This document shows, piece after piece, positions 1-10,000 of a stretch of 64,000 bases of DNA. The translations under genes and the position numbers were made by a program. Under the pieces are notes generated by a model. That model did no database searches. It saw nothing but the letters and a program-made list of their open reading frames with translations, and was not told the DNA's origin. The first letter of the stretch is position 1. Each line of letters starts with the position of its first letter. Origin of the DNA: Gammaproteobacteria bacterium (lineage in GTDB: Bacteria > Pseudomonadota > Gammaproteobacteria > JABCZS01); NCBI GenBank assembly GCA_021773275.1, contig JAJFKJ010000030.1, positions 79,580-143,579 on the forward strand, read 5' to 3'.

Positions 1-2157
1 GAAGGTGACTTATGGCAATTTTTCAAAGATACCGCAAGCCCAGCAAGAGCTTTTTTATATAATGATGACATAACTACTTGTAGCGCAGGTTCGGACAAGC
101 TTTCAGATGATTGGGCCATCGAGTTAGAGCAGGCAAAGCTTATCTATGGCCAGCGGTTTTTTTCTGAAACGCTTGATCCCAAAGCATCGCTTATCAAATA
201 TCTGCCCATTAGCTACCAATACATGGGCAATCTATCAGGCAGTGCTACCGACATCATGCAACAGAATATGATAATTAATGCATTTCACGATTCAGTGCTT
301 AATCAGGGCGCACAAGCTGGGGCCGCAGCAGCTGTTGAAAGCTATGGCACGGCAAGAGCGTTACAGCAGCAACGCGCGGCCTATGGTATTAGCGGTAGGC
401 TTGCTACACATGCCCTGCCGCTACTAAAGAGTGTGATTGAAATACTTATTTATGGCTGCTTCTTATTAGTATTCCCTATTATGCTATTACCCAATAGCTG
501 GCCCATCATTAAAAACTATCTGCTGAGTTTGTTCTGGGTGCAATCGTGGGGGCCGTTGTATGCGGTGCTAAACCTGTTTACAAATCTTGATGCACGAAAA
601 GCGTTGACTGGGCTTATCGAGTCACCGCATTTGGAGCTTTCGGCTATTACTATTGCAAGCCTACCTGGTATCGAGCAGGTGGCAAGCGATCGTGCGCTCA
701 TGGCAGCCTACCTTTCGATGTTTGTGCCAGTGATATCGTTCTCACTTATTATGACGGGCCGCGCTTATTTCCCACTTCTTGCGACACAAATTGCAGGTGC
801 CACACAATCCGCTGCCAACACAGGGGCCGAGGAAGCCACTACTGGCAATTACAATTTGGGCAATGTGTCACTGGATAACACCAATGCTTATAACACATCA
901 GGATTTCACACCAATACTAATATGACCTACGCATCTGATATGCTTACCATGCAAACGCAACAAGGCGGTCAGCAAATATTGGCACCTGATGGTGAGATGA
1001 TGATTAATAATCAAGGCGCTATATCATCATTAAATACTAGTGTTAATCTTGGTAGCCGTGTTAGCGAATCACTCGCCCAAAGTCATGAAGAAACATTGAC
1101 TCATGGACAAAATCAGATGATAAGCTCCTATAATGCGATGAGCCAAACAGCCAGCGAAGTATATGAAAAAGGCGATGCGATTGCCAGTATTCAACAAAAT
1201 GATGCGACATGGAGCAACACACAGCTCACAGCAGAACAGCAATCAGCCTTAGACTTTAAAAATCAAACAGATACCCTGATGGCCGATAATGGCTGGAATT
1301 TAAGTGAAGCCACAAATGCGCAAGCAGGATTTTCACTTGGAATTGGTAATCGCGCAGCTAATGCTGGCATTAGTTTAAATAGAGCGTTTTCAGATGCTGA
1401 GCAACAGTCTTGGGGGGTTGCGAGCCAAGCCGTTGATCAACAAACCCTGCAAAGTCATCTTGAGCTGGGTTCACGTAGTGAGCATGCAGGCAGCGAACGA
1501 CAAACAGGCGAGGAATCAGCGCGTGTGAGTGAAACAGATCGCACCAGCTTTGATGAAGCAATGGGCCTTCGAGATGAGGCGAGTGAAACGCTATCTAAGG
1601 CGCAAAGCATTCGTGAGGCGATGAGCAAAGTCGAAGAGCAATCTGCATCGCTTAACACAAGAGCCGATCAGCTTGTAATCAATGCCCTGCAAGACGAGGT
1701 CAACCCCGACACCGGCAAGGGCTATACAACCGCAGAGCTAGCTGAGATCGATAGTCGTAAACCGGAGCTTATGAAAGGTTTGGCACAAAAGGCCGTTGAT
1801 AAAATAGCCGAGAAATTCATTAAATCGCCTAATACCGACCAGGCAGCAATAACAGAAAGGTTTGAGCAAAGCCGTAATAAAATGAAGCAAGCCACGGAAA
1901 GCAACGTAAAAAGCCAGCATGATAAGAAAAAAGAGGGGTTAAAAGAAGAGGTAGCGCTTGAAAATATTGGTAAGAATCCGTTAAACTATGAGCCAAGGGA
2001 TGTCGTTGAAGCCCAGAGAGAGAAGGCAAGAGACGGCATGAATGCTCGAGAAGCTGAGCTTGCTGGTAGACATGATACGCAAGCACAGAAGGTTAAGAAG
2101 CGGCACCGCTATAAAGAAGATAGCAAGCCACCAAATGATGCGGGAGACAAATCATGA
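1..2157 (+). CDS. traG: Conjugal transfer protein TraG, F-type (5' truncated by window edge)
   Basis: The reading frame is open from base 1, so the first visible ATG (223) is internal and the true start lies to the left. About 718 residues are visible. Three hydrophobic segments lie near visible residues 140-166, 172-194 and 234-254. A long hydrophilic, Gln/Ala/Glu-rich tail with coiled-coil character follows and ends in a Lys/Arg-rich stretch. Membrane-embedded N-terminal half plus long soluble C-terminal half is the layout of F-plasmid TraG, which works in pilus assembly and mating-pair stabilisation and is the donor-side target of entry exclusion. The next gene overlaps its stop by 4 bases (ATGA), so they are co-transcribed. 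The family call rests on the TraG_N-like segment and on traD/traI nearby; the C-terminal half is weakly conserved. Confidence 0.8.
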   Translation, partial: EGDLWQFFKDTASPARAFLYNDDITTCSAGSDKLSDDWAIELEQAKLIYGQRFFSETLDPKASLIKYLPISYQYMGNLSGSATDIMQQNMIINAFHDSVLNQGAQAGAAAAVESYGTARALQQQRAAYGISGRLATHALPLLKSVIEILIYGCFLLVFPIMLLPNSWPIIKNYLLSLFWVQSWGPLYAVLNLFTNLDARKALTGLIESPHLELSAITIASLPGIEQVASDRALMAAYLSMFVPVISFSLIMTGRAYFPLLATQIAGATQSAANTGAEEATTGNYNLGNVSLDNTNAYNTSGFHTNTNMTYASDMLTMQTQQGGQQILAPDGEMMINNQGAISSLNTSVNLGSRVSESLAQSHEETLTHGQNQMISSYNAMSQTASEVYEKGDAIASIQQNDATWSNTQLTAEQQSALDFKNQTDTLMADNGWNLSEATNAQAGFSLGIGNRAANAGISLNRAFSDAEQQSWGVASQAVDQQTLQSHLELGSRSEHAGSERQTGEESARVSETDRTSFDEAMGLRDEASETLSKAQSIREAMSKVEEQSASLNTRADQLVINALQDEVNPDTGKGYTTAELAEIDSRKPELMKGLAQKAVDKIAEKFIKSPNTDQAAITERFEQSRNKMKQATESNVKSQHDKKKEGLKEEVALENIGKNPLNYEPRDVVEAQREKARDGMNAREAELAGRHDTQAQKVKKRHRYKEDSKPPNDAGDKS

Positions 2158-2465
2158 GCTATGACAACTTTGATGATAGAGAATCAGACGAAGAATCCGG
2201 CAAAAGCTTGATTGATACGATAGTCGCTGTTGTCCATAAAAAGGCATTTCCTATTGCAATTATCGTTATTTTTGCAATCATATTTTTCTCGATGACCCTT
2301 TCCGGCCCTGGCAGAGCATGGGTGAAGGTTTTGTTTGTTGTAGGCTCGCTTCCTGCATTTTTTATAGGTGCAGTTCAGCTAGGCATAATATCTGATGCAG
2401 CTCCAAGCCTGCGCGAGGCATATAAGCGGCTTAAGAAGGAATTTCCGGCTGATAAAAATGGTTAA
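2154..2465 (+). CDS. Small two-segment membrane protein, unknown function
   Basis: 103 residues, starting at an ATG that overlaps the traG stop codon, which implies translational coupling. The first 25 residues are acidic and charged. Two hydrophobic segments follow (about residues 33-51 and 57-80), then a basic C-terminal tail. I do not recognise the family. Its position directly after traG is where F-like plasmids carry the inner-membrane entry-exclusion gene traS, so a role in exclusion or mating-pair stabilisation is possible, but only context supports this. Confidence 0.65.
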   Translation: MSYDNFDDRESDEESGKSLIDTIVAVVHKKAFPIAIIVIFAIIFFSMTLSGPGRAWVKVLFVVGSLPAFFIGAVQLGIISDAAPSLREAYKRLKKEFPADKNG

Positions 2466-2480
2466 CTTGAGGTCGAACAT

Positions 2481-3053
2481 GTGTCTACTGTAAACGCTTT
2501 TATATTTGAATTTATAAAACATGCTCTTTCTAGTAGGTTGCGCTATTGCGTTTTCTCCTTCCTGATAGGCCTGGCCATTATTGCCAACAGGATATTTGAG
2601 TTTAGCGAGCAATTAAATCTTTTAATTCAACCCGTAGAAGGGCTGGTTCATCTGATGGTGTTAGTTTCTTTTGTACTGCTATTGATGAATGGGTGTTTCT
2701 CATTTGAAGCATGGTCTGCGAAAAGATTAAACGATCGAAAAATAAATCAGGCCAAAGAAAAAGATATAAAAATATTAAGAGGGCTCCCAGGTGTAGCAAG
2801 AGATGTTTTGTATAACTCTGTAGAGTATACAAGAGTGCCCGATATTGTATATCACAAGATTTACTCATCTTCTGAAGAAGATATGAGGCGGCATAATGAG
2901 GGGGTTGACGCTCTTTACAAGGCAAACATTGTAGATTATATTGGTCCAGGGAAATGGGGCGCGTTTTCATCCGGGTCTCAAGGTCGTTATAGAATTAAAA
3001 GCTCTGTTTGGGAGATTATCGCGCGGAATAGCTCCATATTTTCCTCGGATTAA
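2481..3053 (+). CDS. Membrane protein with SieB-like layout, candidate exclusion protein
   Basis: 190 residues from a GTG start preceded by GAGG 8 bases upstream. Two hydrophobic helices (about residues 20-38 and 54-74) are followed by a basic linker and a cytoplasmic domain that looks like a small winged helix. This order (two helices, linker, about 100-residue soluble domain) resembles superinfection-exclusion protein B; the resemblance is from memory of the family and is not a firm assignment. It lies 15 bases after the previous gene in the traG operon. In F-type systems the gene after traG (traS) blocks redundant conjugation into cells that already carry the element, so entry exclusion is the leading guess. 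Confidence 0.6.
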   Translation: MSTVNAFIFEFIKHALSSRLRYCVFSFLIGLAIIANRIFEFSEQLNLLIQPVEGLVHLMVLVSFVLLLMNGCFSFEAWSAKRLNDRKINQAKEKDIKILRGLPGVARDVLYNSVEYTRVPDIVYHKIYSSSEEDMRRHNEGVDALYKANIVDYIGPGKWGAFSSGSQGRYRIKSSVWEIIARNSSIFSSD

Positions 3054-3085
3054 AAAATTAACATAAAATCATTTTGAGGTGCCTA

Positions 3086-3745
3086 TTGAAACCTTTATCA
3101 ATCATATTTTTAAATATAACCATTTCTTTAATGCTTATCTCATTTTATGTGGGGGCATTTGTTGCTGAGAATCCTGTCTTCAGCAGTATAATCCAGACAC
3201 TGACGTTATTCGCGATAACAGCGACATTAATTTTTTATTATTATCAATATAAAAGGAATTCATGTTGGAACCATTCAACAGAATCCCACAAGCTTGCAAA
3301 TGATCTTTTTGCTAAATTCAGTCATAGGTGGCATCCTAATAAACCACACGAAAATATAGCGTATACCTATGCCTATATGGATGGATTAATATATTCATCT
3401 AACATGCTGCTTGTTGCTCAAATTATAAAGAATGAGCCATTCAAATTTCTTGTGAAGGATTTAATAAAAAGTGTAAAAGCTAGAGTGAAGGATATATTTC
3501 CATTCGCAGAGGTTGACTGGAAAGAATGGCTGAAATATATTAATAAAAATTTTGAAAAAAATGAGGTGAGAATTATTTTACATGTGCTTGCTTGGTCCGC
3601 TAGAGATAAAATTAGTCTTTATAAACCCAGTGAAAAAATTACCGAAAATGATATTCACTTAATGATTGGCTCCCAACACTATGAAGATGGCATGCGTAAA
3701 GATGAAATCGTTTCACGTATTCAGAATATTTGTAACGAAACTTAA
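3086..3745 (+). CDS. Membrane-anchored protein, unknown function (TTG start)
   Basis: I place the start at the TTG at 3086 because GAGG lies 6 bases upstream (3076-3079); a longer reading from a TTG at 3074 would overlap that ribosome binding site. The product is about 219 residues. Two N-terminal hydrophobic helices (about residues 4-24 and 31-50) are followed by a soluble domain of about 165 residues rich in Lys, Asp and aromatic residues. Its base composition is noticeably AT-rich compared with traG. It is the third consecutive small membrane-protein gene after traG, and no family was recognised. After it, 3746-4013 shows no convincing gene. Confidence 0.6.
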   Translation: MKPLSIIFLNITISLMLISFYVGAFVAENPVFSSIIQTLTLFAITATLIFYYYQYKRNSCWNHSTESHKLANDLFAKFSHRWHPNKPHENIAYTYAYMDGLIYSSNMLLVAQIIKNEPFKFLVKDLIKSVKARVKDIFPFAEVDWKEWLKYINKNFEKNEVRIILHVLAWSARDKISLYKPSEKITENDIHLMIGSQHYEDGMRKDEIVSRIQNICNET

Positions 3746-4013
3746 TAATGAAGAAAAACCATGTTAAAACATCAAATTAATGCGCCCAGCTAGAGCAAGC
3801 TTCTTTGTGACGTTAGGCCAAAGCTTTCCGAACGAGCGCGGTGGCTTACAAGTGCTTTTAGTCATAAAAGACTAGTATCTTTACGCGTGAATGGATGCGG
3901 TGGGGTAAATATGGAGACTTTACAGGTGGATTTAACTGTTTCAGTTTTTACGGTTTGCAACATAACTTTTAGTGCGACCAATTATAGCGCCATTTTTAGA
4001 AATGGTGGTTCCT

Positions 4014-6605
4014 TTATTTTCGACGATCTCGTATATTTTTAACCCATGTCTCTAGCGCTTGAATATCAGCCTTAAGGGCATCAGGTTCCGGCATTTCCGC
4101 TCTTGCTGCGGGTGCTCTATCATGTCCTGGCAACCATTTTGAGCACTTTGTCATAGCATTATCTAACTTATTGCAGTCGTCGTCAGTGATGTCTGCAATC
4201 TGTTTAATCTGCTGCGTCTGAATTTCGAGTCGGTATCTTTCTACTACGCCGCCTAAAAGGACTTCTTCAAGTGCTCTTTCCCAAGCTTCTCGAAGCAAAC
4301 CGTAAATATGCTCGGCTTCCTTCTCGTAAGCTGACTGCTTGCCATCACGATGTAATTTCTCAGCGAGCTGATGTTGATTTTTCAGGAAGCCGATCCTCTT
4401 TTTTACCGGTAACGCTATCCATGGCAACTCTTCATCACAAACACCCGCGCCTTTAGAAGTCTTCTTTATATGCTGATCCAATTGAGCGACATTTTGCTTT
4501 TTAGAGGATTGTTTCAGGAGGAGCAAAAATACGACATCATGCGTGAAGACGATAACTTGTCTTTTCTGTGCCTCCTGAACAAGGCGTTTTGCAATGTGTT
4601 CGCGCCACTTATAATCAAGTGATGAAACAGGATCATCAAATACGATACCTGAAGGATCATCGGCAGTGCTAAGTTCTGCAAAAAATGCTGCTATGGATAA
4701 GCACCTTTGCTCACCTTCGCTGACTATACATGGCAATTCCACGCCAGGTGCCCGCGTCAAAACAAGCTTATGATAAGGGGTGCCTTCCGCACCGCCTGCT
4801 TCATTTAATTCCACTTCAAAGTGGCGAAAGGATAGTTTCTCGAGTTCATCACTAAAACTTTTCTTGAGCTTACTGGTAACGGCTGCTTTTGTAACGGACG
4901 TGCTCTTTTGTGTGATAGATTTCGTCTTAGTATCATTGAGGCATAGCTCATACGCAGCCACTTTTTTTTTCCGCTCAATCTCATTGAGGACGAGCTGTTC
5001 ATGCTCTGCTAGTACTTTTCGGGCGCGCAACCCTTGTGCTTCCAGCGTCATTCCCTTCCGCTTTTCATTTTTGGCACTGTTACTCAAAGTCTCTAGTCGT
5101 TCCTCAAGCTGCGCAGCCACCGCCTCAATTTGGGCTGAAACCGAGATCAATTCAGGGCAACCTGAAGAAATATCATGATTTTCTGATAAAGCATTAACGA
5201 CTTTTTGGCGGCGGCTTTCACTTTTGTCCAGGAAAATAGAAACAACATCCGCGATAGCTTCATCCTCGATATGGATTTCCTTGATCGTCTCCACCACCAC
5301 CTCATTTCTTGTCTGAAACTCATCGAACCCTTTCTTTAATCTGCTGTATTTTTCGCGCAACTCCCGAAGCTCATGCTCAGTCGTAGATGAAATAAACTTC
5401 TGGAATTGATTAAGTCGATTGGCAGCTGCATGATCTATGTCTTGCTGACACAATACACATTGCGCGCCATCTTTTACAAATGGGAATTCCTGCTCCTGAT
5501 AGGCAGACTTCTCAGAGAATTTCTGCGCAGCCTCCCATAGTTGCACCCAAATTTCTGAGCCTGTGCCTTCGAGCACGCTATCAGGAAATGTCGCTTCCCG
5601 AAGCCGTTTGGCATCTTCAGCTTTGCGGCGAACATCGTCCCTCGCATTAAATACGGCAGAGACAGCATCATCTGACAAGGTAGTCTCTACAGATTGAAGG
5701 TGCTTAACAAGAGTTCGAATGCGCCCTGCACGGAGCCTCATTTGGCGAGACAGCTTTTCTGGATCGTTGGCTTGCAAGTCCAGCATGGATTTTTCCAGTA
5801 AAGTAAGACGTGATTCTTCTTCCGGTGATAGCCGTGAAAGTGATAGCACACTCTCTGGTTTTGTCAGCGAGGTAATGCCTGCCAATAATTGCGCAACAGC
5901 AGTTCCTTCCGGTACTTGGTTTTGTAGTGTGTAGAGATCACTTGTGCTAAGGGCAAGCTTTTCATTTTCCAAGAGCGAACGAACAACCCTGCATGCCTTT
6001 ACCAGCTTGTTGAAGAGATCAAGGCCGAAAGGCCGAAATGCAATATCGGTTTTTTCTGTCAAATAAACAGCGGCAGCTCGAGCATCAAATACATTCACAT
6101 GAGAAATGGAGTCTTCTTCTTCTCCAGCCCATTCATGCAGTTTTGTTTCATCTCCTATTTTATATTTAATTGAAACGCTTGGAGTGTAAGGTGTACTACC
6201 AGATACAACATTTCCCAGTATTTTTTCTTCACCTCTAGTCCGACAGGCGCTCTTCAGAATTCTGGTATATCCAGTTTTGCCTGCTGCATTATCCCCGTAG
6301 ACAATTGTAAGATTGTGAGAAAATTTTAAAGTCTGATTTTCTGCTAGAGCATTGACCCCGCGATGATGAATAATTGAGTCGAGAGTAATCTTAGTTGATG
6401 TCGTATCGGTTGTGGGTATATGATCCTTGGTAAGAGGCCGAGTTTCCTGCTGTTCACTGAGTCCATGAGCGCTTTTGCAAATCTTCCCTAATTCATCAAA
6501 ATCTTCTTCGGAAAGCCGATCATTAATAACCAAACGACGTAAAGCGTCTTGCTGCCAAGGCGGGCGACCTTGCGACCATTCAAGTATTTCTTTCAGGACA
6601 AACAC
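4014..6605 (-). CDS. RloC/PrrC-like ATPase with zinc-hook coiled coil, putative defence nuclease
   Basis: 863 residues from a GTG start. Walker A (GDNAAGKT) is at residues 104-111. Long coiled coils flank a central CVLC zinc-hook motif (Cys383, Cys386), as in Rad50 and RloC. An ABC signature (SEGEQ), Walker B (VFDDP followed by SSLD, near residues 650-660) and an H-loop (FTHD, near 690) follow. The last 150 residues are helical and contain Arg777, Glu781 and His828. An Arg-xxx-Glu...His set is what the anticodon-nuclease (HEPN) domain of PrrC/RloC uses, although the spacing to His is longer here. Known relatives fall in the AAA_13 group, often near restriction systems. Inferred role: DNA-damage or phage-triggered tRNA cleavage that stops translation. 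No antitoxin or restriction gene is adjacent. It sits as cargo between the traG block and traI, on the traI strand. Confidence 0.7.
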   Translation of the reverse strand: MFVLKEILEWSQGRPPWQQDALRRLVINDRLSEEDFDELGKICKSAHGLSEQQETRPLTKDHIPTTDTTSTKITLDSIIHHRGVNALAENQTLKFSHNLTIVYGDNAAGKTGYTRILKSACRTRGEEKILGNVVSGSTPYTPSVSIKYKIGDETKLHEWAGEEEDSISHVNVFDARAAAVYLTEKTDIAFRPFGLDLFNKLVKACRVVRSLLENEKLALSTSDLYTLQNQVPEGTAVAQLLAGITSLTKPESVLSLSRLSPEEESRLTLLEKSMLDLQANDPEKLSRQMRLRAGRIRTLVKHLQSVETTLSDDAVSAVFNARDDVRRKAEDAKRLREATFPDSVLEGTGSEIWVQLWEAAQKFSEKSAYQEQEFPFVKDGAQCVLCQQDIDHAAANRLNQFQKFISSTTEHELRELREKYSRLKKGFDEFQTRNEVVVETIKEIHIEDEAIADVVSIFLDKSESRRQKVVNALSENHDISSGCPELISVSAQIEAVAAQLEERLETLSNSAKNEKRKGMTLEAQGLRARKVLAEHEQLVLNEIERKKKVAAYELCLNDTKTKSITQKSTSVTKAAVTSKLKKSFSDELEKLSFRHFEVELNEAGGAEGTPYHKLVLTRAPGVELPCIVSEGEQRCLSIAAFFAELSTADDPSGIVFDDPVSSLDYKWREHIAKRLVQEAQKRQVIVFTHDVVFLLLLKQSSKKQNVAQLDQHIKKTSKGAGVCDEELPWIALPVKKRIGFLKNQHQLAEKLHRDGKQSAYEKEAEHIYGLLREAWERALEEVLLGGVVERYRLEIQTQQIKQIADITDDDCNKLDNAMTKCSKWLPGHDRAPAARAEMPEPDALKADIQALETWVKNIRDRRK

Positions 6606-7016
6606 TATTCTATTGCCCCCTGTGTTGAGTTACGCACAGTTGTCTGTAGTCATTTTGCCTCTTAGAGGCCGTTATTAAGCACGGAGTCACTAGGGTAAAT
6701 ATTACCGCACTAAGCATTGATATTGCAAAGAATATTTTTGAATTACGCGGAGTTGGGGGCTTGAGCGGTACAACTTAATAGAAACGAGTGGCTCGGGGCA
6801 AACTATACGGCTATATCATAAAAGTTGGTGTCCTGTCTAATTGGAATGGAGGTCTGTTGAGGTTCGTATTTTGTAGAAGGGGTTGGGTTCATCGGGTTTT
6901 TGTTGACAGTAAATTACACTAAAATCAAACAAATAACCATTAGGACTGACTTTAGACTCTCGCATTTAAGGCTCAGCTACGCGCCGATGGGTGGCATGGT
7001 GTAATTTTTCGATATT
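6606..7016. other. 411-base gap between the ATPase and traI
   Basis: No intact gene is seen on either strand. A short IS110-like fragment lies at 6695-6778 (separate entry). The rest is AT-rich with no hairpin followed by a T-run and no clear repeat. It contains the 5' leader of the ATPase gene (minus) and the downstream region of traI. Confidence 0.6.
6695..6778 (+). pseudogene. Fragment of an IS110-type transposase N-terminus
   Basis: Translated on plus, this stretch reads as 27 residues containing SIDIAKNIFELRGV before a stop. That matches the start of IS110-family transposases, where a GIDIAKNxF-type motif carries the first catalytic Asp. It has no start codon and nothing recognisable follows, so it is a decayed remnant. 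The match is short and rests on one motif. Confidence 0.45.
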
Positions 7017-10000
7017 TTAACGTGACAGCTCGATACTGCGCTTTAAATCATTATCAATTAATTTATTGAGCTTTCCTTTCGCAGACTCATGTTCAGGTTT
7101 TAAAACAATCTCTCTATCAAGATTATCCCGCACTTCGCCATTAAAATCTTTTTGCTCAAACGCCATACTGCTATTGGCAAGTTTCTCAAATTCATTTTTC
7201 GCTGACTCAAGATCTTTGAGCTTTAGCAGGTCATTAAAATCTGTTTTTTTGCTATTAATGAGTTCTGGCAAAATAAGATTTGCGTTCCAATGCTTTTCTG
7301 TCAGTTTATTTAGCATGTTAAGCAGTGGTTTTTGTTTTTCTTCGCCATTAATCACAAGCTTGTCGTTGTCACCACAGACAATGATGTCTGGTGGGGCTAG
7401 CTCAAGTGGTACGTTTGCCATATTACTGAGGCTACAACTGATATGAACTTTGGCATTTGGGTTCATGGCAAGCACACTTAAACCTGTTTCAGGCCCTTCT
7501 GCGATGTGGGGGATGCCGTAAGGGTTACCTATTTGAATACTAGCTCCGCGCATTGGGCCAATGGTTTGTTTCGAGAGTTCTTTCTTATTGTCGCCTTTTC
7601 CTATTATAGCTACTGTCTTGTTGGACGTTTTAGCATCCAGGTAAACTAACTGAACGGCTTGTATGTTCTTGTTTTTATCACGAAGCGGCATGAGCAGGGC
7701 GTGATGGCCGTTGTGAACGATGTGGCGAATATCACGCGGATGTTCTTTTATGATGTGTTGAGGAATGTGTCTATGTTGCACCAAGTACTTCTCAGCTGGC
7801 GTGTTAGTCGCGGGCTGTGATTTACTGTAGAGTGATTGCGCAAAGCGGATGCTTTTAGCCCTGCCGATTTTTTCTTGCTGTATTGCCTTTTCACGTCTTA
7901 AATTCAATGCTGTCATACGCTCATCTTCTTTTTGTAGCTCGGCACGTTGCGTTTGTTTTTCTGCAACCTCTCTATCAGTGAGCTTGTAATAATCCTCTAT
8001 GGGATTACCCATCATTTTTTCGGTAGCATATTTTAGAGCCTGATTTCTTGAAATATCATATTTGGTTTCAATCAGCGCTACAAAATCAAACTGAATGCCG
8101 CCAAAAAGGCAATCACCGCGTTTTATCCCATCCTTATCATTTGTCATAACGACTATCCCGCGTTTTGGGTCATCACTTCCAAAAATCAGCGCGTCTTTAG
8201 TCTCAAGCTTTGCTTCACCAAAGATGGTCGTGGCATGACGTTCAATCTTCTCGTTCAAATGGCTCAAAAGTTTGCCTTCATCAATGGCGCGAGATGGTCC
8301 GTTTCGCAGGATTTGCTCATTATTGGCCTGTTTATCAAGCGCCTTATAGTTAATATGCCCGTGATGTGATTTTTCAGTGAGCCTTAGATATGCATCTTTA
8401 TCTTGGGTGAAGATGCGCAGGTATTCTTTTACCCGTGTTGCCCCCACATAATTAGCCGAGTGATCGAGCATATGCCGATTTTCATTATCTGCTAGCATCA
8501 GAACGCATCTCGCATCCAGGCTTTGCGCGTTGTAGTAAGTTCTGGCATAAGCTAGGCCCATATGGGCGTGCTGCATATGGTTTCGCTGAAAGCTCACAAC
8601 TTCACCTTTTCCAAAGTCAACACTAAAGTGGGTATCGTTAAAGCTTTTCACGATGCCTTGTTTTGATGTGTTCAGCGCAATATCGGACGTGTGCCTGATG
8701 TTATTGGTCAGCATCACTTTCTCACCCATCGCAAAAGATTGCTCTTTAGCTTCAAAATACTCAAGGGTATTATGACGGTGGAAAATACGCTGATTGGGGT
8801 CTATTTCGATAATCTGCTCACGTTTCAGCTCGCCATCTTTGTTGATTTGACATTCTGCCAATGTCAGGGTGTTTTTGTGTGCATCTATGCCCACCACCTG
8901 CCAATACGATTGGGCGGTAATGCCATGGCTTTTAATTTCTTTATTAAATCGAATGATGTTATCTTCTTTGTAGTAGGCTGCATAGTAACGCTGCTCACTG
9001 CCTAAATCAGCATTTTGCAGCATCACTTGGTTAAAGCGCTCCCCTCCCTGAATACACAGTCGCTCATTAATTGCTTGACGCTCAGCGTTGGTAAGCGTAA
9101 GCACCAAGCAATCATCTTTTAGAAATTGTGGCAACTTGTGGTAAATGTCGCATAGGGTATCCATCAAGCTTTTGTTTTCATCGCTGTGGCGCAGATATGG
9201 CGTGAGGCTTGTTGCTTGCTGGCCTGGTTCAAGGCGGGTTAGCTCAGTAATAGCCTTATGCAACTCGGGTCTTTTTATTTTGCACTGGCGCAATATTTCT
9301 TTGAGCTTGCCCACCTGCACGCCTTCTTCTTGTTGTAAGTGCAAAAAGGGCTGTGCAGAGCGGGGCGAGTCAAGCTGCTGCGCATCACCTGCAAATATCA
9401 TGCGAGCCGAAAATCGATTCGCAATAAAGGTTAAATCCAGCATGTCTTTGTAGGAGAGCATGGATGATTCATCCACTAGAATCACGCTTTTTTCTTTTAC
9501 AAGCAGGTCATCAAGTTTGTAAGACTTATCAAGCTGCAAGAATTTTTGAATAGTCATTGTATCTATACCTGCTTTTCTAGCTAGCTCATCTTTTTGACTA
9601 TGCTGGGGTGCAATGCCGATGACTTTACATTTTTGAGCCTGAAAGAGGCTTGCTACATGTTTTAAAACCAACGATGTTTTAGCACTGCCTGCTGGACCTT
9701 GTAGTAACGCTAGTCCTCGCTCACCCGAAACCAAATCTATGATGGCTTGGGTAGGGTCTTTGCCAAGCTTAATCCCATTTTTTTTGAGATACTCTTTGAC
9801 GCCAGAATCAGTGAGAGTAGGTGGCATGGGCCTCGCACTTGGTTCATCCTCTTTTTTTGGACCTGCTTCATCTGCTAAACCTTTAAACGCATCAATTAGT
9901 GCGTCACGGTTTTGCGTGACCCAGTTCGCGGTAAAGTATTTTCCATCTTTAACAAGCTCGCCTGATTCAAGTAATTGCTTAAAGCCTTGACGCATGTTGT

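Noticed and set aside
6779..7016. More of the IS110 element or its ends
   Set aside because: No further transposase motif or inverted ends could be recognised after the 27-residue fragment.
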